Assembly: GCA_046290495.1 (NCBI GenBank) | Contig: JBKAGT010000005.1 | Coordinates: forward strand, 1,426,001-1,490,000 | Length of the DNA: 64,000 nt | Source of the DNA: PGYR01 sp046290495 | GTDB taxonomy: Bacteria; Bacteroidota; Ignavibacteria; Kapaibacteriales; UBA2268 | Direction: 5' to 3' | In this document: piece after piece, positions 8,491 through 16,638 of the stretch | Numbering within the stretch: the stretch's first letter is position 1 | Layout of the letters: every line of letters starts with the position of its first letter | Made by a program: the position numbers and the translations under genes | The notes under the pieces: generated by a model | The model's database searches: none | What the model saw: only the letters and a program-made list of their open reading frames with translations | What the model was told of the DNA's origin: nothing

Positions 8491-9138
8491 CTAATTTTTG
8501 ATTATTTTATAGTTATAATAATTGTTGTTAATGACTAGTGTCAGGAAGTAGTTACCGCTAGCAAACTGGCTAAAGTCGATTTGGTTTTTGTCGAATTGCG
8601 ATAGCAAAATATTCCCAGACATATCACTAACTATCACTTCATATCTATTCACATCACCCATATCTAATTGCAGTATATTTTGCACAGGGTTGGGGTAGAC
8701 TTTTATATTATTGTCAGCAAACTCAACTGATGTCAATGGGGTAACAACAACATTAATTTCATCACTTTTGTTGCCATCTTCAGTCTCAGCAGTAATTATT
8801 GCATTCCCTTCAGCTACTGCAGTTATCAATCCAAACTCATTCACGGTAGCAACACTGCTATTGCTCGAAGTCCAAGTTACATTCTTGTTAGTAGCATTCT
8901 CAGGCATAATCGTGAACTCTACTTGATGCACACTACCTGCCATAAGTGATATCTCAGCATCTGAAAATGCAATTGATTCTACGCTTACAACATTATCTAC
9001 AACCTTCATCTCTTTGATTGTAACAATTTCGTAGCTATCGGATTGGCCACCAGATGTATTCACAGTCAGCTGGCTTTGGGAAAAGCAGACTGCTGTGCTG
9101 GCTATGATTATCATTAAGAAAGTATAGAATTTATTCAT
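8491..9138 (-). CDS. Secreted Big2 (Ig-like) protein with T9SS sorting tail
   Basis: A 215-residue protein. It has a Sec signal (IIIASTAVCFSQ, cleavage near residue 20), a short beta motif resembling that in the dehydrogenase next door (LTVNTSGG...YEIVTIKEM), and a bacterial Ig-like group 2 domain (about 55-130: VESIAFSDAEISLMAG, NVTWTSSNSSVATVNEFGLITAV, GNAIITA). A type IX secretion C-terminal domain follows (about 143-215: IKVYPNPVQNILQL...GNYFLTLVINN). It is exported through T9SS and probably surface-anchored or released. Its role may be to hold or partner the dehydrogenase, an inference from the one-base spacing. Confidence 0.82.
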   Translation of the reverse strand: MNKFYTFLMIIIASTAVCFSQSQLTVNTSGGQSDSYEIVTIKEMKVVDNVVSVESIAFSDAEISLMAGSVHQVEFTIMPENATNKNVTWTSSNSSVATVNEFGLITAVAEGNAIITAETEDGNKSDEINVVVTPLTSVEFADNNIKVYPNPVQNILQLDMGDVNRYEVIVSDMSGNILLSQFDKNQIDFSQFASGNYFLTLVINNNYYNYKIIKN

Positions 9139-9252
9139 TTAATCTCCATATTTATAACTTATTGTTCGTTGTGTTTTAAATATAATAACACATAAGTTAG
9201 ATAAAAATTACATATATTAAGCAGTGAGTTTAGTCCAAATTTAAGACTTAAT

Positions 9253-11445
9253 ATGAAATCTATTATTTTAAATATTGCTTTACTTTTTGCAATTGCAAGC
9301 ACACATTACAAAATCATTAAGGCAAATACCCACAGTTCAGTTCGAGATTCACTCATTAAGAAAATTGAGATAGCAGAGGAAGACACTAACAAAGTTAAAA
9401 TGCTATCACACCTATCACTGATATATACAAGAATTAATGCAGATAAAGGCCTAAACTACGCAGAGCAAGCGCTTGAGTTGAGTAAAAAGATATCATGGGA
9501 AAATGGAAAAGCGTTAGCGTATAAATCATTAGGTGAAAACTACAGACATCTAAGGAATATCGATTCAGCTCTTATTAATCTCACTAAGTCACTCAAAATG
9601 TTCGAAGATATTGGTTTAGAATGGCAAGTTGGTGCTCTGTGTAGCAATATTGGAATGATACATTTAGAGCAATCGAATTTCCCAAAGGCAAAAAAATATT
9701 TAGAAAGAGCTCTCCAGTTAAGTAAAAAAGCAGGAAATAGAGAAGAAATTGCAAAAAGCTATGGCAGGTTGGGGTTTGTATATGAAGATCAAACTGATTT
9801 TCCAAAGGCAATAGAACAATATAAGATGGGATTAGAAATTTTTCAAGAATTAGATAACAAAAGCTCTATATCTGCCTCATTTATCAACATAGGAAACATT
9901 TATAAAAATCAAGCTGATTTTACCGCTGCACTCGACTATTACCACAAAGCTTATAATGCAGTTGAAAATACTAACGATAAGTTGAGTATATCAACAAGTC
10001 TGAGTTCTATCGCGAGTATTTACAGAACTCAAAATAATTATAAAAAAGCATTAGAATATTATCAAAAGTCATTAAAAATTGACAGGGAAATTGGTGATAA
10101 GTTCAGTATAGCATTAAGTTTAGGAGGCATAGGAGGTGTATATCATATGCAAGAAGACTTCCCTAAAGCCATTGAGTATTACAAACAAGCTCTAGAAATA
10201 TATAGAGAAAAGAAAAATTTGCGTGCTGCTTCCATATACCTTATAAACATAGGTCAAGTTTATACACATCAATTGAAATTTGATAAAGCCATGTTACATT
10301 TCGAAGAGGCATTAGGTATATCTAAGAAAAATGGGCTAGAATTCCTGAAGGCCAGATCTTTGGAAAAAATAGGTTCTCTCTACTTAAAAAAGGCAGAAAG
10401 CATAGATAATCAGGACTATAGTGAATCAAGCCAAATAGACTTCATAAATAAAGAAAACAACTTGAATAAAGCTATTGAAAATCTACTTGAAGCAAAAGAT
10501 ATTTTCGTAGAAGCAAATACCATGAGAGAGCTGTTGCTTATTTATAAATTTTTAAATCAGGCATATTACTTAAAAGGGGAATACAAGAAATCTGTTGATA
10601 TACTTCGTGAACACAACCAAGTAAAGGATACCCTTTACAGTTTAGAAAAAGTAAAAGAGATTAATAATCTAAGCTCTGTACATGAGAAAAAAGTAGCGGA
10701 GAAAGAACTTGAGATTCAAAAATTAGAGAATATAAGACAAAGAAATGAAAGTTATGCTTTATACGGTGGGATAGGACTACTCGCATTAGTTTCAATAATT
10801 ATTTTTAGACAAAGAAGAAAGTCTGAGATGCTACTTCTCAATATTCTTCCTGCCAAGATTGCTAAAAGATTGAAAAAGAAAAAAGGACAAATAGCGGACA
10901 ATATTGATAACGCATCGACAGTATTTATAGACCTAGTAGGATTCACAGCTTACTCGAAAGATAAAAACGCCTCTGATGTTTTGAAGATGTTGAATAGCAT
11001 TTTTTCAAGAATTGATAATCTTGTAAACAAGAATGGTCTAGAAAAGATAAAGACTATAGGTGATGGATATATGGCTGCATCGGGGGTACCAGAGTATCAA
11101 AGTGATCATGCTTTGAGAGCAGCAAATTTTGCCATTGATGTAAAAAATGAGCTAGAGTCTTTCAACCTTCAAAATGGTACAAACATATCAGCAAGGATAG
11201 GAATAGAATCTGGGCCACTAGTGGCAGGAGTGATTGGCGAAATGAAATTTATATACGACTTGTGGGGTGATTCAGTAAATACTGCCTCTAGAATGGAGTC
11301 TACTGGCATACCAAACAAAGTACATATAACTGAAAATTTCAAGGAAGAGCTGGATAAAAATAATTATAAATTCACCTTTAGTAAACCTGTTGAATTATAT
11401 GTCAAAGGTAAGGGAATAATGAAAACATATTACATCGAAGCATAA
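9253..11445 (+). CDS. Class III adenylate/guanylate cyclase with periplasmic TPR domain
   Basis: A 730-residue membrane sensor. It has a signal sequence (1-24), about eight tetratricopeptide repeats (residues about 60-460, repeated A..Y..AL(E/K) units), a short coiled coil, one membrane helix (about 500-518) and a C-terminal cyclase homology domain. The cyclase domain keeps both metal-binding aspartates (FIDLVGF near 556 and TIGDGYM near 601), the substrate lysine (EKIKTIGD) and a YDLWGDSVNTASRM segment. The Lys/Asp pair favours ATP over GTP as substrate. The topology puts the TPR array outside the inner membrane and the catalytic domain inside, so it should convert an envelope signal into cyclic nucleotide. 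No receptor protein gene is nearby. Confidence 0.88.
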   Translation: MKSIILNIALLFAIASTHYKIIKANTHSSVRDSLIKKIEIAEEDTNKVKMLSHLSLIYTRINADKGLNYAEQALELSKKISWENGKALAYKSLGENYRHLRNIDSALINLTKSLKMFEDIGLEWQVGALCSNIGMIHLEQSNFPKAKKYLERALQLSKKAGNREEIAKSYGRLGFVYEDQTDFPKAIEQYKMGLEIFQELDNKSSISASFINIGNIYKNQADFTAALDYYHKAYNAVENTNDKLSISTSLSSIASIYRTQNNYKKALEYYQKSLKIDREIGDKFSIALSLGGIGGVYHMQEDFPKAIEYYKQALEIYREKKNLRAASIYLINIGQVYTHQLKFDKAMLHFEEALGISKKNGLEFLKARSLEKIGSLYLKKAESIDNQDYSESSQIDFINKENNLNKAIENLLEAKDIFVEANTMRELLLIYKFLNQAYYLKGEYKKSVDILREHNQVKDTLYSLEKVKEINNLSSVHEKKVAEKELEIQKLENIRQRNESYALYGGIGLLALVSIIIFRQRRKSEMLLLNILPAKIAKRLKKKKGQIADNIDNASTVFIDLVGFTAYSKDKNASDVLKMLNSIFSRIDNLVNKNGLEKIKTIGDGYMAASGVPEYQSDHALRAANFAIDVKNELESFNLQNGTNISARIGIESGPLVAGVIGEMKFIYDLWGDSVNTASRMESTGIPNKVHITENFKEELDKNNYKFTFSKPVELYVKGKGIMKTYYIEA

Positions 11446-11548
11446 TAATTGCGTAGCTGTTTTTTAGTTCTTATGACAACTAATAAAATAATTAATCAAG
11501 TTTTTCATTATATACGATAGAATTAAAACATCAATAGAATAATCGTAT

Positions 11549-13573
11549 ATGAAATACTTATTACTTTTTCTTTTAGCGTTAAACATTTCAATTGCTCAGG
11601 ACAGCAGAGTAGAGTTCAAAGGGCAGATACTAGGCCCACCCGAGGGTAAACCAGCAGAAGGCTTTGGCAGATTGTCATCTGATGATATAGATGTATATTA
11701 TCCTCAGTTAGAGCCATTTTATCACGGAGTGGCATCTGGTGACCCACTGACTGACCGAGTAATAATATGGACTAGAGTTACGACCGAACAAACTACAGCT
11801 GATGTTAGCTGGCAAATGGCTACAGATGTAGGTATGCAGAATATAGTAGCAGACGGTAGCCTAACAACAGGTAGCGATGTTGACTACACAATAAAAGTTG
11901 ATGTAGATGGCTTGGAGCCAGGCACAACCTACTACTATCAGTTTGAATATGAAGGTAAAAAATCACTCATCGGTAGAACACGAACTGCCCCAGCAGATGG
12001 TAGTTTGGAGCGACTAAGATTCGCAATAGTTTCTTGCGTAAATTATCAATGGGGATATTTCGCAGCTTTAGAAAGAATATCTGAAAGAGCAGATTTGGAT
12101 GCTGTAATACACTTAGGTGACTACCTATATGAGTATGGTCCAGAAGATTACAACCACCCAGATATAATTGAAATTCAGAGCCACGAGCCAGAGTATGAAA
12201 CAGTTACTCTCGCTGACTATAGACTCAGATTTAGCCAGTATAGATTAGAACCTGACATGATAAAGTTCCACCAACAGCACCCGGTAATTGCTGTATGGGA
12301 TGACCACGAATCTACAAACGACTCATGGAAAGATGGAGCAGACAACCACCAGCCGGGAGAAGAAGGCGATTGGTCTGATAGGGTGGATGCATCAACCGAA
12401 GTATATGCGGAGTGGATGCCGATAAGAGTGCCAAACGAAGACGAAAAAAGAGAAATATACAGAGAGTTTTCATACGGTGATATGCTGGATTTATATATGA
12501 TGGAATTACGTCTATCTGGTAGAGATGAGCCGATGGGTACCAAGTCATTTGGACCATCCTTTGACAATTTAGATGAAGAGGAGCTAGAAGATCTTTTTGA
12601 CGAAAATAGACAAATGATAGGCGATGACCAATACCAGTGGCTGACCGAAGGGATAAAAAACTCCGATGCAAAGTGGAAGCTTATGGGTAGCTCTGTGATG
12701 ATGACTTCATTTCCAACACTTTTTAACGCTGATGCTTGGGATGGATATTACCAACAAAGAGAACGATTATTTAATTTCTTGCTTGACAATGACGTTGAAA
12801 ACGTTGGTGCAATATCAGGTGATATACACATGTCATTTGCAGCAGATTTGATCACCAAATCTTACACAGATATAGATAATGCTGAGTTAGTCGGATTCGA
12901 ATTTACGACACCATCAGTTAGCTCTGCAAATATTAATGAGCTGACTGTACTCCCATATCCAGATCCAGAAACTGGGGAAACGAAAATCATATTTCCACTT
13001 CGAGATAGATTACCTGAAAGATCAGAAGAAGTGGTGGCTTTGGAAAGCTTTTTAGTGGAAAGCAATGACTGGATAAACTACATCAACTCTGACCAGCATG
13101 GTTACATATTGCTGGACGTAACAGAAGAAAAAATGCAATCGGATTGGTATCACGTTGGCGATGTCAGAGACTTTGAGAATGATGAGGAGTCTGCTACGAT
13201 GTCGATGGCTGTGAATAGTGGCGACCCAAAAATGCAAATGGTTGACACACCAACATCGGACAAGCAGAATGCTCCTGAGTTAGCACCATTTCCCGGCACT
13301 TCATCAGTAGAAAGTGATGTGGTACTTAACATGGGAGTTTACCCTAACCCAGTTGTAAACACAGCCATGATAAACTTCGCTACAAACAAAACACAAAATG
13401 TTCTGATTGCTATCTACAACATTTCTGGCGAGAAGATACTTGAGATTGCAAACACAACTTTCACCAAAGGAGTACACGGCATTCCATTCAACGCAGAAGG
13501 ATTGATAAACGGTGTTTACATAGTAAGAATAGAAACTGAAAGTGGAACGAAAGCAATGAAGTTCGTGAAGTAA
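11549..13573 (+). CDS. phoD: Secreted PhoD-like alkaline phosphatase with T9SS tail
   Basis: A 674-residue protein. A Sec signal (LLLFLLALNISIAQ) is followed by the PhoD N-terminal beta domain (GVASGDPLTDRVIIWTRV) and the metallophosphoesterase domain with HLGDYLYEYG (near 188), WDDHESTNDSW (near 249) and GDIHMSFAADL (near 424). These residues build the Fe/Ca active site of phosphodiester/monoester-cleaving PhoD enzymes. The C-terminal 80 residues (GVYPNPVVNTAMINF...GVYIVRIE) are a type IX sorting domain. Classical PhoD goes through Tat; here no twin-arginine is seen and export is by Sec plus T9SS. It would liberate phosphate from organic phosphorus outside the cell. A strong terminator follows. 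Confidence 0.9.
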   Translation: MKYLLLFLLALNISIAQDSRVEFKGQILGPPEGKPAEGFGRLSSDDIDVYYPQLEPFYHGVASGDPLTDRVIIWTRVTTEQTTADVSWQMATDVGMQNIVADGSLTTGSDVDYTIKVDVDGLEPGTTYYYQFEYEGKKSLIGRTRTAPADGSLERLRFAIVSCVNYQWGYFAALERISERADLDAVIHLGDYLYEYGPEDYNHPDIIEIQSHEPEYETVTLADYRLRFSQYRLEPDMIKFHQQHPVIAVWDDHESTNDSWKDGADNHQPGEEGDWSDRVDASTEVYAEWMPIRVPNEDEKREIYREFSYGDMLDLYMMELRLSGRDEPMGTKSFGPSFDNLDEEELEDLFDENRQMIGDDQYQWLTEGIKNSDAKWKLMGSSVMMTSFPTLFNADAWDGYYQQRERLFNFLLDNDVENVGAISGDIHMSFAADLITKSYTDIDNAELVGFEFTTPSVSSANINELTVLPYPDPETGETKIIFPLRDRLPERSEEVVALESFLVESNDWINYINSDQHGYILLDVTEEKMQSDWYHVGDVRDFENDEESATMSMAVNSGDPKMQMVDTPTSDKQNAPELAPFPGTSSVESDVVLNMGVYPNPVVNTAMINFATNKTQNVLIAIYNISGEKILEIANTTFTKGVHGIPFNAEGLINGVYIVRIETESGTKAMKFVK

Positions 13574-13612
13574 CTCTATCCACCCCACTAAATCCAATAC
13601 ATTATTTAGAAA

Positions 13613-13644
13613 AGCACTTTCATTAGATTGAAGGTGCTTTTTTT
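13613..13644 (+). terminator. Rho-independent terminator of phoD
   Basis: A 9-bp stem (13613-13621 with 13630-13638, one G-U pair), an 8-base loop and a T-run to 13644, 40 bases past the phoD stop. Confidence 0.82.
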
Positions 13645-13680
13645 GTATATTGGTTATTATGATACTACAACTATTGCGAT

Positions 13681-13780
13681 TCCCCTCTTTGCAAAGAGGA
13701 GCTTGCCAAGCCAAAGGCATGGGTGGCTCACGAAGTGAAACGAGGTGTTTGAATAATGGGATTTAGATTCGGAGAGAAAA
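13681..13780 (+). repeat. Palindromic intergenic repeat, copy A (core 13681-13750 plus leader-like tail)
   Basis: The first of four related units. The core has an inverted repeat CCTCTTTGCAAAGAGG, then GAGCTTGCCAAGCCAAAGGC, then GGCTCACGAAGTGA and ends with GGTGTTT. The tail (about 13751-13780, GGGATTTAGATTCGGAGAG) matches the tails of the other copies and forms the leader of the following lipoprotein gene. A 9-codon leader frame (ATG at 13756, TGA at 13783) overlaps the lipoprotein ATG as ATGA. Confidence 0.85.
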
Positions 13781-13781
13781 G

Positions 13782-14420
13782 ATGATTAGAATTGGATTGC
13801 TTATAACTATAATTAGTATTATGTCTTTTAGTTGTAATGAGAACAACGATTTAAAAGAGGTGAACGGAAGCAAACTAAACCTAATTTCTTTCGACAAAGA
13901 AAGAAAAATCTTTATAGAAAATTTTTTATCTATTTCGGATACTAATAACCACTATAAAGAAAATGACATTGAATTTATAATTTCAGGGTTAAGAAGAAAT
14001 TATTTGCATTTTTACATAAATAAAAGGATAACTGATATTTGGGATATATCTTACGTTGAGTTTTATAATTTAAAAATATACGATTACTCAATCGAAGCTA
14101 AATCAGATAATTATGGATACATTATTCTATTGAATGAATTAATTATAAATAAGAGTAAGTGGGGAACCTATTACATTTATTGGCATAACAATTCATTTAG
14201 AACTGATAATCATAGAGCTCGTGACATAAGACCATTTATATATGATAACACAAACTGGATTATTTCGAATTTAGATTCATCTCAAATAAAAAAAGTATTC
14301 AAAACAAATGCTAAATTTTATAAAAAGAAAGCAAATAGCATTATGCTTGAATTTGATAGTTTGAATGTTGACTATGATTCACTTACAAATAATATAAAAA
14401 TTAGTAATTACCCTGCTTAA
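13782..14420 (+). CDS. Hypothetical lipoprotein of the repeat-bounded cassette block
   Basis: A 212-residue protein with a lipoprotein signal (IGLLITIISIMSFSC, cysteine at 18). The nucleotide sequence of this signal region is closely similar to that of the lipoprotein at 15114, but the rest of the two proteins is unrelated. The mature part is rich in Asn, Ile, Tyr and Lys, with aromatic runs (YYIYWHNNSFR), and matches no family I know. Codon use is far more AT-rich than in phoD, suggesting acquired DNA. Repeat copy B begins 9 bases after the stop. Confidence 0.6.
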   Translation: MIRIGLLITIISIMSFSCNENNDLKEVNGSKLNLISFDKERKIFIENFLSISDTNNHYKENDIEFIISGLRRNYLHFYINKRITDIWDISYVEFYNLKIYDYSIEAKSDNYGYIILLNELIINKSKWGTYYIYWHNNSFRTDNHRARDIRPFIYDNTNWIISNLDSSQIKKVFKTNAKFYKKKANSIMLEFDSLNVDYDSLTNNIKISNYPA

Positions 14421-14429
14421 TTTAACAAT

Positions 14430-14529
14430 CCCCCTCTTCGTAAAGAGGAGCTTGCCAAGCCAAAGGCATGGATGGCTTACGAAGTGAGTCGGGGTGTTTG
14501 GAATTATGAATTACAGATTCAAAGAGAAA
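14430..14529 (+). repeat. Palindromic intergenic repeat, copy B (core 14430-14499 plus tail)
   Basis: Nearly the same core as copy A (CTCTTCGTAAAGAGGAGCTT, CCAAGCCAAAGGCATGGATG, GAAGTGAGTCGGGGTGTTT). The tail ATGAATTACAGATTCAAAGA aligns with the start of the coding region after copy D but here runs into a TGA after eight codons. It starts 9 bases after the preceding stop. Confidence 0.85.
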
Positions 14530-14572
14530 TGAAGAGGAATTTAATGAATATAATATATATCGTATTTTACGA

Positions 14573-15001
14573 ATGAAAATAATAGTTGAAAAGAAAATAC
14601 CTTCTTATACAAAGAGAATCATTATTCCATTTTTCAAATGGTTGTTATTTCACTCATTGTTAATATATATATTCTCGTTAATTTATGGTTATTTCAACCC
14701 TTTAGCAATATTTATTTCTTTATATTTTCTAGTTTATGTTTTTTATACTCATAAGAAAATTTTATTTAAGGTTGTCTCGCATAAAAATGATTATATTTTC
14801 TTTTTTAAGAATTATAATAAAATTATAGAATATAGGTTTTACAAGCGGGATCTAAAATTAATTGATTATTCTAATTGGTATAAAAAAGAAATTAAATTAG
14901 AAAATAATAACTTTAAATTTACATTGAGTAACGGAACATATTGGAAAAAAGAAGATATTGAACATTTGATAAAAGAATTATCTGTAAATGTTATTGATTG
15001 A
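14573..15001 (+). CDS. Small membrane protein of the cassette block
   Basis: A 142-residue, strongly AT-rich gene product. Two closely spaced hydrophobic helices (about 18-40 and 43-60) are followed by a positively charged, beta-rich cytoplasmic tail (YNKIIEYRFYKRDLKLIDYS...FTLSNGTYWKKEDIEHLIKE). The shape resembles small two-TM proteins with a PH-like tail, but no family can be named. Gene starts 43 bases after the repeat tail; copy C of the repeat begins 14 bases after its stop. Confidence 0.55.
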   Translation: MKIIVEKKIPSYTKRIIIPFFKWLLFHSLLIYIFSLIYGYFNPLAIFISLYFLVYVFYTHKKILFKVVSHKNDYIFFFKNYNKIIEYRFYKRDLKLIDYSNWYKKEIKLENNNFKFTLSNGTYWKKEDIEHLIKELSVNVID

Positions 15002-15014
15002 TAACTTTATCAAT

Positions 15015-15113
15015 TCCCCACTTTTAAAGAGGAGCTTGCCAAGCCAAAGACATGGGTGGCTCACGCAGTGAGACGGGGTGTTTTATACAATTGGATTTAG
15101 TTTAATGGAAAAA
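15015..15113 (+). repeat. Palindromic intergenic repeat, copy C (core 15015-15083 plus tail)
   Basis: Core TCCCCACTTTTAAAGAGGAG, CTTGCCAAGCCAAAGACATG, GGTGGCTCACGCAGTGAGAC, GGGGTGTTT. The hairpin CTCACGCAGTGAG is perfect here. The tail ATTGGATTTAGTTTAATGGA matches the other tails less well. An apparent GTG start at 15078 lies inside the repeat and is therefore an unlikely start for the next gene. Confidence 0.85.
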
Positions 15114-15680
15114 ATGGCTAAAATTGGATTGCTTACAGCTATGATTAGTATTTTGTCTTTTAGTTGTAATGAGGAGAAAATACAGAATCAAAATAAATCT
15201 GTTAAAGCTGAGAAATCAATAAAATATATTGTTAAAGATACTTTATCAGACTCTTCTGCGCTCAAAAACGATAATATAAGTACTCAAAATAATGATACTT
15301 CAGTCGTATTACCTGAATACTATGATTATCAAAGTGAAGTTTTAGCCCATTTAAAGAGAAATATTGGAAAAGCATATAGTATAGAGATATACAATAAATT
15401 TATTGATTCAAACAAAACTAAATTGCACAAGTTAATTAGAGAATATCATCAGAAAAAGAAAATGACACTAGACACAAATGAATCAGATAATAAAATTGAC
15501 ACTACAAGAAAACTGCCTGAAGAGAATCTTACTTCATTAGATTATCATAGTGTAGAAGTCTTTTATTTTAAAAGGTATATTAACAAAGCGTATAGCAAGG
15601 AACAATTTGAAAAAAGTATAGATTCTAATATAAGTCTATTAGACTCATTAGTAAACGCTTATAAAATCAAAAACAAATAG
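15114..15680 (+). CDS. Hypothetical lipoprotein with internal duplication
   Basis: Start set at the ATG 15114 because MAKIGLLTAMISILSFSC aligns directly with the 13782 lipoprotein; upstream in-frame starts at 15078 (GTG) and 15105 (ATG) exist. The product is 188 residues, with the lipobox Cys at 18. After a Ser/Asn/Lys-rich linker, the mature part contains two similar segments of about 45 residues: YDYQSEVLAHLKRNIGKAYS...YNKFIDSNKTKLHKLI and LDYHSVEVFYFKRYINKAYS...FEKSIDSNISLLDSLV. They are helical, with a conserved F/LKRxIxKAYS core. Function unknown. Confidence 0.6.
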   Translation: MAKIGLLTAMISILSFSCNEEKIQNQNKSVKAEKSIKYIVKDTLSDSSALKNDNISTQNNDTSVVLPEYYDYQSEVLAHLKRNIGKAYSIEIYNKFIDSNKTKLHKLIREYHQKKKMTLDTNESDNKIDTTRKLPEENLTSLDYHSVEVFYFKRYINKAYSKEQFEKSIDSNISLLDSLVNAYKIKNK

Positions 15681-15689
15681 GTCGAGAAG

Positions 15690-16073
15690 ATGTCAATAGA
15701 AAAACGAAATAATGATATTTCTTTGAAATTATTATTATTGAAGATTTTCGATAAGATATACTTGATTAGCATAATTGCCTTAATGCTGAATTCAATTTGG
15801 TATTTTATTAGGTTAATATTTTTCGGTAGAAGAATTTCAATCATGTTTGTGGAAATCCATCATTTTACCTTGTTCATATTTCTAATTATTTCTATAGTTG
15901 CTCTAAAAAAATACGTAAATAATAAGATTACACAAGGAATTGAAATGCTATTTCCAAGGACAATTTTTATTGTTTTTGTTTATATTGTAGTTTCATTAAC
16001 AATATACCATACATATTTTAGTATATCACCGTATGTAAGAATGTTTTGGGAATCTGGGGAACGGACTTTTTAA
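15690..16073 (+). CDS. Small integral membrane protein of the cassette block
   Basis: A 127-residue, very hydrophobic protein with about three membrane helices (near 17-45, 55-72 and 88-108). It starts at an ATG 9 bases after the stop of the duplicated lipoprotein and shares that gene's repeat-bounded unit, so the pair could work together. No motif is recognised. Repeat copy D begins 9 bases after its stop. Confidence 0.55.
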   Translation: MSIEKRNNDISLKLLLLKIFDKIYLISIIALMLNSIWYFIRLIFFGRRISIMFVEIHHFTLFIFLIISIVALKKYVNNKITQGIEMLFPRTIFIVFVYIVVSLTIYHTYFSISPYVRMFWESGERTF

Positions 16074-16082
16074 TTGAAAAAT

Positions 16083-16132
16083 TCCCCTCTTTGTAAAAAG
16101 GAGTGGCTCACGCAGTGAGTCTGGGTGTTTAA
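16083..16132 (+). repeat. Palindromic intergenic repeat, copy D (short form)
   Basis: A shortened copy that lacks the central CTTGCCAAGCCAAAGGCATG part: TCCCCTCTTTGTAAAAAGGA joins directly to GTGGCTCACGCAGTGAGTCT and GGGTGTTT. Its tail (ATGATGGGATTTAAATTTAG) is read as the start of the next lipoprotein, so in this copy the leader has become coding sequence. Confidence 0.8.
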
Positions 16133-16633
16133 ATGATGGGATTTAAATTTAGAGAAATATTAATATTCTTTGCAATAATACTTTGCTCATGCTCTAACCT
16201 TAGCTATAAGGATATAGATGTACGTGAAATTGATTCAAGGGATCATAAGTTTAGGACAGAATATAAGCAAAAGAAATGGGAAGAATTTTTAAAGCTTGAA
16301 AACTGTGAGAAAGTTGAATTTGTTGATTCAGTTATGCGACCAATTTTATTACAAAATACTGAACTTAATTACGACTCAGATTGCTGGGAAGAAAACTCTT
16401 TTTCAGATACTCTTTTATGTAGTGATTTGGCATTTGATGATTTTTACTATTGGGTATTTAGAGAGGTACATAGGTTAACGAACCGTCGACCATCAGTTAA
16501 TGTATTCTATAACTCACGTCCCAAAAATGGCAGTGTATTCTATTCATCCCGTCCAACATACAGATATGAAGACTCATTATCGTATTTTAATCTAGATATC
16601 AATGCTTGGAAAGATTCTCTTGGTTGCAACTAG
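16133..16633 (+). CDS. Hypothetical lipoprotein ending the cassette block
   Basis: A 166-residue protein with a lipoprotein leader (ILIFFAIILCSC). Its first codons are the tail of repeat copy D. The mature part is acidic and aromatic. Residues about 123-150 contain a short near-repeat (VNVFYNSRPKNG, then SVFYSSRPTYR). No known family is recognised. The gene is AT-rich like the rest of the block and ends 5 bases before the convergent MBL gene. Confidence 0.55.
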   Translation: MMGFKFREILIFFAIILCSCSNLSYKDIDVREIDSRDHKFRTEYKQKKWEEFLKLENCEKVEFVDSVMRPILLQNTELNYDSDCWEENSFSDTLLCSDLAFDDFYYWVFREVHRLTNRRPSVNVFYNSRPKNGSVFYSSRPTYRYEDSLSYFNLDINAWKDSLGCN

Positions 16634-16638
16634 TTTTC

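Noticed and set aside
12217..12671. Two overlapping minus-strand frames inside phoD
   Set aside because: They are shadows of the well-supported phosphatase frame and carry no recognisable motifs.
13304..13720. 138-residue minus-strand frame
   Set aside because: It lies over the 3' end of phoD, its terminator and repeat A, and has no coding signature.
13681..16130. Integron cassette array with attC sites
   Set aside because: The repeats lack the RYYYAAC/GTTRRRY core boxes of attC, the tails run into the following gene, and no integrase is visible.
13681..16130. CRISPR array
   Set aside because: Repeats are hundreds of bases apart with genes between, and there is no regular spacer.
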